Source of the DNA: Boswellia sacra
Lineage: Eukaryota; Streptophyta; Magnoliopsida; Sapindales; Burseraceae
Assembly (NCBI GenBank): GCA_013180625.2
Contig: SNVD02011452.1
Span: 1 to 64,000 of the forward strand
Length of the DNA: 64,000 nt
Reading direction: 5' to 3'
The notes below the pieces were generated by a model, which was not told the origin of the DNA, made no database searches, and saw only the letters and a program-made list of their open reading frames with translations. The translations under genes were made by a program, and so were the position numbers. The stretch's first letter is position 1. Each line of letters starts with the position of its first letter. Below, one piece after another: positions 35,496 to 47,513 of the stretch.

Positions 35496-36348
35496 ATCAC
35501 CATAATAGTAAAATACGTATACAAGAATAATGCCAGTCGTACAAACTTTATATACAAAATTTTGTATACAAACTGATATGTCATAAAGTGATTGGAGTAA
35601 TGGATATTCAAAATCAATTCATTTAATGAAAACTAATAATATATGAGTATATGAGTAATGTCACATCAGTTTATATATATAAGTTTGTATACATAGTTTG
35701 TAAGAGTAGCATTATTCTATTTATAATCACTTATTACTTAACACAATACAATATGGTTGGTCTACTATTTAAAGCGGATTAGTTACACCAAAACCAATGT
35801 CTAGGTATAATCATGTCAAAATGCTTAGTTTTATATATTTATATCTACCATTTTTTATACACTTTATTCGAGCTAAAACTGATAATTTGAGATCTTGGAA
35901 CCATCACAAATAGGAAGATTGTTAGAATTAAATAACCTGTTGGTTAATGGTAATTTATATTATAAAAATAGCTCATCTCTTAGAGTTCCTTCTGTTTATA
36001 GAGTCAATTGATAAGAGGTTTTGGTTCCTCCAAAACCAACTCTTGATTGACTGCTAATTTCCCAAGCAGCTCTCCACTTGTTAAACTCTTAATTAAGCAT
36101 TGCTAGCATGGAAGAAATTAAGGTTTTAAGGATAACGAATGAGTGAGCTATTTGCCAATTGTTTTGTGCAAAAGACATTAATGAACGTTGTTAACGTAAA
36201 ATTATCTTTTACAGTTAGAGTTTACGATAGATGTGTTTTTTTCCTCCTCTAATCATACTTATCAAATAGTCCTTTAGTCTTTTCCTAACTATAACCACCA
36301 CTTAAATGTATTAATATTAGGTTACGAATCCTAACATTAATAAGCCGC
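35496..36348. repeat. Segmental duplicate D, copy 1 (contains a MITE)
   Basis: It aligns with 39130-39832 from ATCACCATAATAGTAAAATAC to the final CCGC, with about 10-15% difference by eye. Copy 1 is longer because it carries the 195-bp inverted-repeat element at 35524-35718. Shared words include CTAGGTATAATCATGTCA and CATTGCTAGCATGGAAGA. No coding sequence. Confidence 0.78.
35524..35718. mobile_element. MITE-like element, 195 bp, present in one duplicate only
   Basis: The left end AGAATAATGCCAGTCGTACA and the complement of the right end, AGAATAATGCTACTCTTACA, form imperfect terminal inverted repeats of about 40 bp. The matching place in the other duplicate (near 39150) lacks it. The exact target-site duplication is blurred by AT-rich flanks. 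Confidence 0.65.
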
Positions 36349-36707
36349 TATATAGCACGATTATTTGGCCTTTTTTACTAGACACTATGAAGCAAATGTT
36401 TTTAATAGACACGGTTAGGACCTATGAAGTAGTTTGAGACCAAATACTCTAATAAATCCTCTCATTACTCTATCATTTAGGATACATTCATCCTCTTAGG
36501 TCTGCACCTAAAACTTTCATTTCTTGACTCCTTATCTAGGTTCAAGTTACTAAATGAGTACCGACATCAATGATCCACATCAAACACCAATTTAAGAGCT
36601 CTTTAGTAACTCAAAACTTAACATGGTTATATTAGATAGCATAAAAAAATCCTTTTCTACAGAGTCATCACCTTCATATTTTTATGCTTAAGATGAGAGA
36701 CCTTGGG

Positions 36708-36955
36708 GTTGATTTCATTACCCTTTTCACATTATATAAATTACATCTATTTTTTAATAAACATTATTATGCTCAAAATATTTTATTTGTTGTATAATTA
36801 TCAACTAAAGAATATATGAATAATAAAAGAAAAATAAATTAGATATGAAAAGAGATGATATGGTACAGAACCAAAAATGGAGGAAGTGTTTTAAAGCTAT
36901 TATTGCTTATAGCTTATGTGTTTCACAATCTCACAAGCGTGTGCTATTTATAATA
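36708..36955. repeat. Direct repeat R, copy 2
   Basis: Second copy of the repeat at 34568-34832, in the same orientation, about 2.1 kb away. Shared words include AACATTATTATGCT, TTGTATAATTATCAACTAAAG and TCACAATCTCACAA. With the D duplicates, the order R-D-R-D suggests one old tandem duplication of a longer unit. Confidence 0.75.
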
Positions 36956-37770
36956 TATTTATTACAAATCATGAAGTAATTACTAGTAGAAAATGATAAA
37001 ATTGTAAAATAAATACTTTGAAATTCCTATTAATAAATAAAACTCATTGATAAATATATTTTCAATGATTGTTGAATACATAATACAAAAAAATGGTAAT
37101 ATTTTGAAATTCATTTTCCACTTGACGCATAGAGCAAAATGGGAATATTTGGATGAAAAACTTAGCATCTGTTAAGTGTTATGGTAATGGAGAATAAGTG
37201 ATGGATAATATTTTGGGGGACTAGAGTAAAAAATAAATGGGAAAAGGTGACAAGAGACAAGGAAATGGGCCCTTGGGGAGGATTGAAATTGAGAAGATAA
37301 AAGAGAGAGATGTTATGGAAGCAAATAAGAGCCACAGAAAACGAGAAAAAAGAGGAGCTGGGTTGCGTCGTATAAAGAAACAAAAGATGCTATCTAGCAA
37401 TTGCGCCTTGGCTTATCTTTATCATTATTCATCACTCATGCACGTATGCTCAATGTTGACTAAAACATTTGCTTAGTGGATGTACTTGAGAATGGATAAA
37501 CATTCAAAGCTTTTTTACAAAAATGTGTTTTACATCTATTCCAAATATACAAAAGTGGTCACAACTTTAGTGATAAAACAGAAACCCAAAAAACCAAAAA
37601 AAAAAAAAAGAATAGAAACAGATCATGTTATATCATTGATATAATCATTTAAATGGTATTCCTTGCTTGAAAAGAAATCTTTTTTTTTTTAGATTCCAAG
37701 TCTAATTGATAATATTATCGGATTGATAATTATAATACTACTCGAATTTAAAATGTTAAGCATTCATATT
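36956..37770. other. Unassigned spacer before the hAT-like element
   Basis: AT-rich with a more GC-rich patch at 37220-37390 carrying an ORF of 79 codons (plus) and one of 73 codons (minus). Neither shows a known motif. The last eight bases are the left target duplication TTCATATT. Confidence 0.4.
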
Positions 37771-38002
37771 TAGGGATGGCAAAACCGAGGCGGCCCCGGC
37801 CCGACCTTCAATTGCAAGCCCAGGTCCCGGAAAAATCCTCGAAATTTTTTTCCGGGGTCGGGGCCGGGGTACTTTAGGCGGAGCCCGGTTTTCCAATAAC
37901 CTGGGATTAAAACCCAGGTTGTATAATTTTTTTTAAAATTTTGATTCTTTTCGGTTTTGGTTATATATGTGTTGCATGCATTTTTTGCTTCAAAGTGGGT
38001 TG

Positions 38003-38056
38003 TAGCCCAGCAGTCCATTGCTTTATGGTTTATAGTAGGGACTCAGGTGCGAATCC
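38003..38056 (+). ncRNA. tRNA-like Pol III module (SINE-type), copy 1, degraded
   Basis: An A-box-like TAGCCCAGCAGT is followed about 35 bp later by a B-box-like GGTGCGAATCC (consensus GGTTCRANNCC). The flanks GTGGGTTG and CTTATTTAATTT recur in copy 2, about 138 bp downstream. It looks like a tRNA-derived SINE head rather than a working tRNA gene. Confidence 0.5.
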
Positions 38057-38141
38057 CTTGTAATATAAATCTTTAGAACTTATTTAATTTATTTAAAAGA
38101 ATAATGAAAATATATTGCTTCTTTAATTGTAAAGTTGGTTG

Positions 38142-38197
38142 TAGCCCAGTGGTCGCCTGCCTTAGTCTTGTTTATCGAGGGAAAGGGTTCAAATCCC
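38142..38197 (+). ncRNA. tRNA-like Pol III module (SINE-type), copy 2
   Basis: A-box-like TAGCCCAGTGGT and a well-matched B box GGTTCAAATCC lie at tRNA-like spacing. The sequence does not fold into a full tRNA cloverleaf with an acceptor stem that I can see. Copies 1 and 2 form a direct repeat (about 37991-38098 and 38130-38235), both ending in CTTATTTAATTT. Confidence 0.6.
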
Positions 38198-38556
38198 CTT
38201 TGTTGCACTCCCTTGAAACTTATTTAATTTTTTTAAAAAAAGGTGGGCTTGGGCTTGGTTGAAGTTGTTGGACTTTTTATGAGTTATTTTAGTAAAATGA
38301 AATGGCTTATGTGTTTAAGGGGTTATATTTAAGAATTAAAAATTAATTGATTAAATTGATATAGTTTTTAATTTTAATTGTATACTCTGGGTTCAATCCT
38401 GGGTCCCCGGCCCCGACGCCTTCATCCCGGCTGGGCTGGGCAGAAAAATCTTACCCCGGCCTTAGCTAATTACCTCGGTTTTTCAGGTAATTTTTCGATC
38501 TCGGATGATCCGAGTCTCCGACCCAGTCGGCTTGTTTTGCTATCGCTATTCATATT

Positions 38557-39129
38557 AAAGGTTTGTGTTTATATTATGACATGTGGTTAGATCATATAAT
38601 GTGCGTGTCCAAATGGAAAAAGCCCAAATGAACCATTGGCTTTGGGCTTGTGGGTCCTTTTTAGGATTTGGATATCTGTTGAGCCACGCAGAAAAAATGT
38701 GTTTGAAGTAGAGAATTATTTGCTGGTCTAAAATAGGCCCCAATAGCTTGCCTAAGCAGAAGTTGTGTGGCAATGCTTGCTTGCCTATGTATTTTGAAGA
38801 GTTAAATTTAAGAGGCATTTTTATCATCCAATTACAAAAGAAAATGTTAATTTATCTATAAAGAAATGGGTAAAAATAAATATTTCATTCAATTTGATCA
38901 AGGCATCACTGATAGTTAATTTTCGATAACTCTTTGTTTGCGATTGGTCTTAGTGGGCACAAATAAAGAATTTTAAAAACAAGCTAAATAAATAATAAAA
39001 CAAAATAAAAGTGTTACTTCAGGAATTAAATGGGTTCATTATGAAAATAAGACTAATTAAAATTTCTTTAATGATGTGTTTTAAAAAATGGACTGGAGTT
39101 TGACAAATCAAGATCAAGCAAGAGTTAGG
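38557..39129. other. Unassigned spacer
   Basis: AT-rich; no gene, inverted repeat or microsatellite of note. It separates the hAT-like element from duplicate D copy 2. Confidence 0.5.
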
Positions 39130-39832
39130 ATCACCATAATAGTAAAATACATATAAATAATCACTTCTTACTGAACACCCAACAATTTGGTTTGTCTAAT
39201 GTTTAAAGCAATTCTAGGTATAATCATGTCACAATGCAATTGATTTTATATATTTATATCTACCCTTTTTATACACTTTATTCGAACTAAAACTGATCAT
39301 TTGAGATTCTAAAACCATCGCAAATAGGAGGATTGTTTGAATTATATAACCTGTTGACAAATGGTATTTTATATTATAAAAAAATTAAAATAGCTTATCT
39401 CTTAGAGTTCTTTTGTTTATAGAGTCAATAGTTGAGAGGATTTGGTTCCTGCAAAACCAGCTCTTAATTAATTTCTAATTTCCCATGCAGCTCTCCATTT
39501 GCTTTTGCACTCCGCAGTTTAAGTCAGCAGCATAAGTGAGCTGGCTTTTGGGTACACGCCGCTCAGACGCTATTTTTGAAAGAATGTTTACTTAATTTCC
39601 TACCATTGCTAGCATGGAAGAGATTAAGGTTTTAAGGAGAATGAATGAGAGAGTTCTTTGCCTGCTGTTTTGTGTAAAAGATATTAATGAATGTTCTTAT
39701 AATAAAGTTATTTTTTACAATTAGGGTTAATGAATAATTATACTCTTTTAGTGTCTTTCTGTAATCACCACTTAATACACACTTAAATGTGTTAATGTTA
39801 GTTACGAAATCCTGACGGTAATCAACAACCGC
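39130..39832. repeat. Segmental duplicate D, copy 2
   Basis: Counterpart of 35496-36348 without the 195-bp MITE. It holds a short stretch near 39505-39600 (GCACTCCGCAGTTTAAGTCA and on) that is missing from copy 1. No coding sequence. Confidence 0.78.
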
Positions 39833-42289
39833 AAAGGGAAGAAGTTATAAAGATACATGTATTGCCAATAGTGGGGCTCCCATTTGGAAATTGCCCACCA
39901 TTCAATGGCTTCGTTTATGAGTTATTGATTGAGCTTTTCATGGAATTGACAAAACAAACACAATAAATCAATGTCATGCTTTACATTTTTTACCTATTCT
40001 AAAAGACATTTATCTTTAATTAGATACCCATATGATCCCACAATGACAACATAGTCAATTGCTTACAAAAATGACTTTGACATTATAAACAAACTATCTA
40101 TTATATCCAATTAATTGTTCTAAGTTTCAAGCTACAAGGAGCCCTTGAATATGTACTTCTGCAATTGCATAATGTAGCATAAGAATATTATAGCTAGCTT
40201 GAGATAATATATACATATATATATTGATAGGGTTGTTTGGATAATTTTTTATCTTAATCAAACAAACAAATACAAAAAAACCTCCAAATCCCATAATTAA
40301 AAACTTCAAATGGGCTAATCATGTGAAATTGAACACATTAACTAGACCCTTCACAACTTCACAATTTACTAACCGCCATATCATAATCTTCCAAGATTTG
40401 GATTTACTTTTGCTTTTGCTTTTTTGTGGTTAGTGGTAATACAATAAGCACTTATTGTTTTCCGCTAGATGTGTAGTAAATGTGAAGGAGATATCTAGTA
40501 GTCCACCCGGGTTGAAATGTCCAAATAGTCCTCCCCCTATGACAAAAATATATATCAGAAGCATGGTCAAACTTGACTTTTCGGTGCCTCTAAGGCCTAA
40601 TCCTATTCCCGCATGTGGGGTCCTAAGAATTTTGAAGAATTTAAACAAAATAATCAATGTCATAAAAGCTGACCATCCACGTGCTTATTGTAATAAATTG
40701 GGCTGTTGTTTTTGAAAAGCAAAAACATTTCTTATCCTCCCCTCGCTTCTCTTCCCATCTTTGGTTTCAAAATTTCAAATGTTTTAGATCCACTTTGTGT
40801 GGTCTCTAGCTTCATAATCAATCAATTTTACCCAACATTTGAGTTGAAATTCAACCCAAATTTGTGCAAATTAAGCATCAATGCCATGCTATAAACAAAT
40901 TGACTTATTAGTTTATCACCTGCAAAATAATTTTAAATCGATATTACATTATTTCGAACGGAGAAATTGAGACAAAAATATAAGAAAGTGAAAGTATATT
41001 ATTATTTATATGATAATTTAATGATAGAAAAAAATAATTCAAGATGAATAAAGAGGTAGATCGTTTGTATCTTTCATTACTAAAAATATTTAAGTTAAAT
41101 TTTATGACAACAAAAAAATCTATTTAAAAAAGGAAAATAATAGTAGATTTTTCATCAAATTTAACATATGGGTTTTTCAAACCGAAATTCAATTAATTAG
41201 TCAAGAGTCATTAAAAACCAATCTATTTGATTAGATCCCATTAAATTTTCAAATAACTCAACTCTAATTTATCAAGACACGTGGCGAAAAAATAGGTCCT
41301 TAAATTTCTGTACTTTCGTACTTCTTTCCATACAGGATTCCATCTTTGTCCTCAACAAACTACACCTGATTATGAATTGACGACTTTGCCCTCCAATCAT
41401 CTTGAACAAGTCAATCTTATCAACGAGCAATAGCCCCAAAAATTCGGGGTCAAATATGTAATCGAAAACCAATTACATAGATCTCGCAAATCTAATGTGA
41501 AACAAACAAAACTTAAATTAACGTCATCTGATCATCAACTGTCTAAGTCAACTTTTTAGAGTCAATTTCGTTTCATTTAAAATTTTAACGTTGGATTCAC
41601 AAATTCTTGTTTCATCATGATGCTTAAATCTTATAAATCACTATTTTTTTTTTGGTTACAATATTAAATACCCATCATTTAAAATCATTGAGATTATTAT
41701 ATATTTTTCTTGCATCAATCTAATAATTCCCAAGTTCGATATATAACAAAAATAAATAAACATTCCAACTTCTAAATTATTAATAAAAAATAAGTCATAA
41801 GAATATTGTTGATTAAAAAGAATGAATTCACGCTATAACAATCTCTCTGTTTTTTTTTAAATTTTTTTTAACAAATACAAAATTTCAAACATACATTATT
41901 TTAGCTTAATGACATTTACTATTATCAAGTTGATAATATTAATTATTATCTTTTATATCAATTAACTTAAACTCTAGGTTAAATTAAACTATAAATAATA
42001 CTTTCATTCCCTATTATATATATAATCTTAAGTTATCATATTTTTTAAAGAAACTATGATAACTCCATAAAAAAATTATTTCAATGAATTGTTAACATGT
42101 GAAGTCAAGAGTCAACTATTTATATCATATTATAGAAAAGGAATTACGATATTTATTAAAAATTAAAAAACATGTGATAGATTTTCTATTGGATCAAATA
42201 AAAATTTCAAGTCTTTTTTAATAATATTATTATTAATAAAAAATGACATTAAAATAATGATTATTTCTCTTGAGTTTAAACACACACTA
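39833..42289. other. AT-rich intergenic DNA upstream of the cyclin gene
   Basis: No supported gene. A possible short inverted-repeat element lies at about 40437-40697: ACAATAAGCAC at the left and its complement at the right, but I could not fix its ends. The rest is low-complexity AT-rich sequence leading to the cyclin promoter. Confidence 0.45.
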
Positions 42290-42297
42290 TCCCGCCC
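42290..42297 (+). promoter_or_regulatory. E2F-like site in the cyclin promoter
   Basis: TATCCCGCCC differs by one base from the plant E2F core TTTCCCGC. It lies about 50 bp upstream of the TATA box of a cell-cycle gene. I saw no mitosis-specific MSA element (AACGG core) nearby. Motif-based inference. Confidence 0.4.
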
Positions 42298-42343
42298 GCT
42301 TCTAGGCCATAGCTGGCAGCTCACTCTCTCAACTCACTCTCTC

Positions 42344-42350
42344 TATATAA
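42344..42350 (+). promoter_or_regulatory. TATA box of the CYCA2 gene
   Basis: TATATAA follows a CT-rich stretch (CTCTCTC) typical of plant core promoters. The mRNA would start near 42375-42385. Confidence 0.5.
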
Positions 42351-42413
42351 TAAAAACATGCGCTTTCTCTCTTTCGAAAGCTCTCCTTTTGCATCTTAGA
42401 ATCCAAAAATCAG

Positions 42414-43848
42414 GTCTTTTTCAATCTATGCATTCATCTGGCTATCTGCATTTGCATATTTCAACATTACCCATTTTGTGTTTTTGTGTTCTAGAATTGC
42501 TGTTTTTTTTTTTTTGAGCTTTTCTGATGGTGCATTGGCTAGGGTTTGGTGGGTTTGTTGTAATTTGTGGAAATTTTGAGTTTTGGGATGTGGGTTTGGT
42601 GTAGCTTCCTTGACGGAATGTGGCTTTGTTTGGTTTCTGAGAAAATGTGGGAAAATATAAGGAGTTTTTTGTTTTAACTTTTTTGTGTTTTTGGTTTTGT
42701 TTGTGTTTGCGTATTTTGTTGGGATCCAAGAGAGTGAGGAGAGTAGACTCAAGTTAAGAGAGTGTAATGTGGAAAATTTCAAATTAATTGAGTTGCTAAT
42801 TTTTATTTTTGGAAACAATTTGTTTCTCCAGCTTGATTTGTGTTTGATTTGTTTTTAAAATTTTTTTTACCTTTTTCTGCATCTGTGACTTCTGTGTTAT
42901 AAACTTGGAGAATCTTGAAGTCTGAGAAAAATTAGAATTTTAGACAAAACTTTGGAGGAGAGAAAAGTAGAGTTCTTGAACTCTTGTACTTTTGTTCTGA
43001 TGTTCGTGGACTTGTTTCCTCTTTTCCTTTTATTTATTTAAATTTTTTACGTCAAATTTGACTTTAAATTTTAAATCTTTCAAATTCTCCCCACATTGAG
43101 AAATTTGAAATTTTCATCCATTTGTTAGCTTAATTTTTGTATGGTATGATTCTTGGATTCCTCTTACAAATTTGCATAATTTTCTGGTCTTGCTATTCTC
43201 AAATTTGCTTACTTTTTACCCTCTCTGTCAAAGTATTTCTAAGAAGAAAGAGCATTTGGGTACAACGAGATTTCTGAAAGCTAATCCTAGATATCATAAA
43301 ATAATTTTTCGAGCTTTTCTCAGTCATTCAACTTATACAAGCAGAACTTGGAGAGACTTTTTATTAGAACCTCTTTGCAAAAAATTGAGCATGAATGCAT
43401 GATCTATGTAGTTGCTCTAATTCTAGTAATTTGGTGATTGTTTGTGGATTGTTTGGAATAGAAATGCTAGTGGTTCTGATCTTTTGGATTATTAAACTAA
43501 GACAAAACTTGTGCAGAGGTTGAATTTTTGTAACAGAAATGCTCTGGCAATGATATTGGGAAACAACTTTAATAACATGCCAAGAGGTTGATATATTTCA
43601 TGTAAGAAGTTTGAACCATGTAGAGCGGCTGCTTGAAATTTTATTACTAAGATACATCTAATACTGATATATTTTTCTCAAGATCTAAAAAAATTTGGCA
43701 ATGATAAGATCTATCTGAGTTGTAGTTGCTTCATCTGATCTCTTGTTTTTCTTTTTTCTCTTGGTTTATGTATGCTTCTGCTGCAACATTTAGCTTGAAT
43801 TCTTATTCCAAAATTCACTTTCTTCTGATTTTAGTTTGTCTGTCACAG
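42414..43848 (+). other. Probable 5' UTR intron of the CYCA2 gene
   Basis: A donor at CAG|GTCTTTTT (42413/42414) and an acceptor at TGTCACAG|GTAGC (43848/43849) would join a short leader exon to the exon bearing the ATG at 43909. The sequence between is T-rich, lacks a coding frame and fits a leader intron. Inferred, with no transcript evidence. Confidence 0.55.
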
Positions 43849-43908
43849 GTAGCAAACTTTCAAATTTCAGTTTAATGCTGTGAGTTGTTCTCTCCAAGGC
43901 TTGCTAAT

Positions 43909-46900
43909 ATGAAGCAGCAGAATTCCATGACTGCTACTTCTGGAGATTTTACTGGACGAGTAACACGTGCTCGAGCTGCTGCCTTGCGCTCCTCTGGCAA
44001 TTTGGCGCCTTCAAGAGCAGTGTCTGAAGAAAATAAAAAACAATTTTTGCGAGGAAATTCAAAAAGAGCAGCCTTGGATGAGAACAACACGAATGGACCT
44101 GATAATTCATATCCTCAGAATAAGAGGAGGGCAGTTCTTCAGGAAGTCACAAATGTTTGCTGTGAGAATTCTTACAGCAGCTGCTTCACTGCAAATAAAA
44201 TTCAGGTGAATATGTCATCCTCCAACTGTTTTGTCTACTATTTTTCATTCTAGTAACTAATATAATTATTTCAAATTCATAGGTAAATCCATTAAAAAAA
44301 GGGCTATGTTGAATCAAAATTTTCTCATCTTTCTTACGACAGCAAAATGTTAAAGTAGCTTTTCTTATGATTTGCAGTGGAAAATATGTATTTCATTGCT
44401 ATGTAATTGGGCGGTTAAATTTGACTATGTCTTGATTTTTTTTTTTTCACGGTGAATTTTTCCATTCAGGCTAAAAAATATAAGCAGGCAAAAAGAGGTC
44501 AGGCCAGGGAATCCAAAGTGGCTCCTTCTGCGCCTGCAGAATTGCTGAAGGTTCAATCTAATTCAAAAGCAAATCCTAGTAAAGAAGCAGTGAAAGCAGA
44601 ACATAAACCGGTAGAACATTCAGCTAGTTTGGGTAAAGATATACCTCGTCGGTTAAGTACCATAGGGGAGTGTGGTACAGATGATCGTAGGATTGCAAAT
44701 CAGAGTTCAAGAATGCCTTCAGAGTCAGAAAGTTCTCCAAAGAAAGGTTTGCCACCTCCTCCAATTCTCACCTCCAAGCGGGTCAACTTCTATTTATTAA
44801 TGTACTATGATTACAACCATGATTAGGATGCCAAAATAAAATAATACTTTGTATTTAGTATCTCTGTTTCATAGCATGGCATCTATTTACTCTTTCTTGA
44901 AGAAGGAAGGATACATCAGACATCAGAATTAAAATAATTGTGAAAGTAGTTCCATGCATAAAACAATGACATTTTTTTATTTCATATGGTTACAGGGGAG
45001 AAAGACAGTGATTCTGGGAGGTTGATGACATCATGTGATCCTGACTATATCGACATTGACTCTGATCATACAGACCCTCAATTGTGCAGTCTCTATGCTG
45101 CTGATATATATAGCAATTTGCGCGTTGCTGAGGTTTGTGCTGTAGATATTATTTTTCATTTTGATACCGCTTATATCTTTCCTGTTTGTTGCTGTAATAC
45201 TTCTGTATATATATCAAATAATTGAGTCTGTCTAGTCAGCAATTGTATTATAATCATGACAAAATGAGCAAAATATCTTTGAAATATACAATTAACTTAA
45301 CCTAGGATATGAACTGTCCTTCAGATGCTAAAAATATGTCCATTCCACTAATTTTACAATTCATCTACATTACCATGTATCAGCTCTTCTTCTCTCTCAA
45401 AATCTGATGCAATTAAGGAATATGATCAACTTCTCAGATCCCATACAATCACAAATGGTTTTTGAACAGTATTCTTATAGTGCACAAGCTCAATTCACTT
45501 CCAAAAAAGTTTGATTCTGATGATTGCTCCCTGCTTCGTTGTGACATTTTTCTTGTTTCTTCAAGAGACCTGAAAATTTCTTGTGGTCTAATATTTGGTT
45601 TCTACAGCTCATCCGAAGGCCATTTCCTAATTATATGGAAGCAACACAACGTGATATCACTCAAACCATGCGGGGTATTCTGGTTGACTGGCTTGTGGAG
45701 GTTAGCGTTTTTTCATTACCTGAATTTGTTGTTTTAATGCTCTGAGTCACAAATTTTATTTCTTTCTACAAAATGTAGGTTTTCTAGTTTTAGTTAAGGA
45801 ATGTGTAATTTCAAATTAATTTAAACTTGGTTCCAGGTCTCTGAGGAGTATAAATTGGTGCCAGATTCACTTTATATGACAGTATATCTCATTGACTGGT
45901 TTCTCAGTCAAAATTACATTGGAAGGCAAAAACTTCAATTGCTTGGCATCACTTGCATGCTGATTGCCTCGTAAGCTCCTTAGACCTATGGCAGAATTGA
46001 TTGCATGATTCCTTTACATCTAAAATTTTAGGGTAGAGGTGTCACAGAGATCAGGGTGATGCTGTGACTTCACAATGATATTCTTCTTTGCTTGATTTGA
46101 TATTCAATGTGTTTTCCTCTATATGGCTTGCAGGAAATATGAAGAAATATGTGCACCACGCGTAGAAGAATTTTGCTTCATCACTGACAACACTTATGGT
46201 AGAGAAGAGGTATGGCATTTGTTCTCAGTCAATCAGAATGCTTTAATAGTCCTAAACTCGAAATGACTATATGAGTTGAAGTGAGTGATACAATTTAGTG
46301 CATCTTGACTTAACGAAACATGAGTCTAGTACCTCTGAGTTGAAGTGTAATATATTTATGGGCTTCTTGACTAATTGAAACAAAAGTCTTTTGAGTTTGA
46401 GTTTCAAAATTATAAGTCTTTTGAATTTATTCTCTGATCAATGCTTGTTTTGTATTGCATCCTTCAGCATCATCCACTGCATTGATTTTTAAGCCACTTG
46501 AATGTAAAAAAAAAAAAATATTAACTGGAATACCTAATTGTGCTCAAGATGCATAAGCAGATGCATGCTGGGGTACTTGTCTCTAAAAATCTACCAATTA
46601 AACCTTTAATTATTTGCACCTACTGCAGGTATTAAAGATGGAGAGTCGAGTACTAAAACATTTTGGCTTTCAATTATTTGCACCTACTGCAAAAACCTTC
46701 CTGAGGTAATCCACTCCTCCAGTCTTTAGACATGCATTATACAATTACCTATGACATTTCTAATGCATATTTCCAAAAACTTGTTTCTCAGGAGATTTCT
46801 ACGAGCAGCGCAAGCTTCCTACAAGGTAAGGGGTTTGGTTTAATTAATACGAAGCTCCTTTGTTTCATTTTTTGTTTTTTAAGAGAGAGATTAACTTATT

Positions 46901-47513
46901 GAACTGCAAATTTGCAGAGCCCTAGTCTTGAGTTGGAGTACCTGGCCAATTTTCTGGCAGAACTGACACTAGTTGATTATGGCTTCTTGAATTTCCTTCC
47001 TTCTGTGATTGCTGCATCAGCTGTCTTCCTCGCCAGATGGACACTAGATCAATCAAGTCACCCATGGGTATGCATTATTCTCTTCATTATCAGTCTTTTC
47101 TTATTTTCGTTTACCGTAGAGTGAGAGTTTTAAGAGCCTGACATTGATAACATTTTTGGCAGAATTCAACTCTTGAACATTACACATCCTACAAGGCATC
47201 TGATCTGAAAATAACAGTTTTTGCATTACAAGACTTGCAACTGAATTCCAATGGCTGTCCTCTGAATGCTATACGTGTGAAGTATAGGCAAGAAAAGGTA
47301 ACAACTCTGGCAGATTCTTAAGCATCTCATGCATTCTTTTATATGCAGTTTCTTTCACATCTATTCCTTGAAAAAGATCCGGAACTTTTCTAGTAACCAT
47401 TTATTGAAATCCTAAAAGTTTTAACTGGGATGTTGTCATCGCAGTTCAAATCCGTGGCAGCATTGTCCTCACAAAAACTGCTTGAAACACTTTTTATGAA
47501 GACAAACGGTTGA
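43909..47513 (+). CDS. A2-type mitotic cyclin (CYCA2;4-like)
   Basis: Regulatory subunit of cyclin-dependent kinases acting in S-G2-M in the nucleus; CYCA2 proteins partner B1-type CDKs in Arabidopsis. The 11 coding exons are 43909-44205, 44470-44746, 44996-45132, 45608-45700, 45837-45970, 46134-46209, 46629-46705, 46792-46825, 46918-47067, 47163-47297 and 47445-47513, giving 492 codons plus stop. All are GT-AG. A destruction box RAVLQEVTN (about residues 74-82) marks it for APC/C-driven turnover. The cyclin box begins around MRGILVDWLVE (about 258-268) and continues through SLYMTVYLIDWFLS, LLGITCMLIASKYEEI and RFLRAAQASYK. The C-terminal cyclin fold includes LEYLANFLAELTLVDY. The first ATG of the exon is used; an upstream in-frame TTG is not a start. 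GLYK follows 1.2 kb downstream on the same strand. The intron before exon 7 ends in a copy of exon 7 sequence. Confidence 0.93.

Larger units (their letters stand above)
37771..38548. mobile_element. Non-autonomous hAT-like element, 778 bp
   Basis: The flanks carry a perfect 8-bp target duplication, TTCATATT (37763-37770 and 38549-38556), typical of hAT transposition. Terminal inverted repeats are short and imperfect: TAGGGATGGCAAAAC at the left, TAGCGATAGCAAAAC as the complement of the right. Subterminal regions are rich in GGGCC/CCCGG words (GGCCCCGGCCCG, GGGGTCGGGGCCGGGG; CCCCGGCCCCGACG on the far side), quite unlike the AT-rich surroundings. There is no transposase. The interior holds two tRNA-like modules. 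Confidence 0.82.

Noticed and set aside
34568..36955. The direct repeat pair as LTRs of a small retrotransposon
   Set aside because: The repeats do not end in TG...CA, no primer-binding site or polypurine tract adjoins them, and no target duplication was found.
37237..37476. 79-codon plus-strand ORF rich in Lys, Arg and Glu
   Set aside because: No recognisable domain, an overlapping antisense ORF of like length, and no clear promoter; probably chance.
40437..40697. Possible MITE with ACAATAAGCAC ends
   Set aside because: Inverted ends are only about 11 bp, the target duplication is unclear and the interior is ordinary; not strong enough to list as an element.
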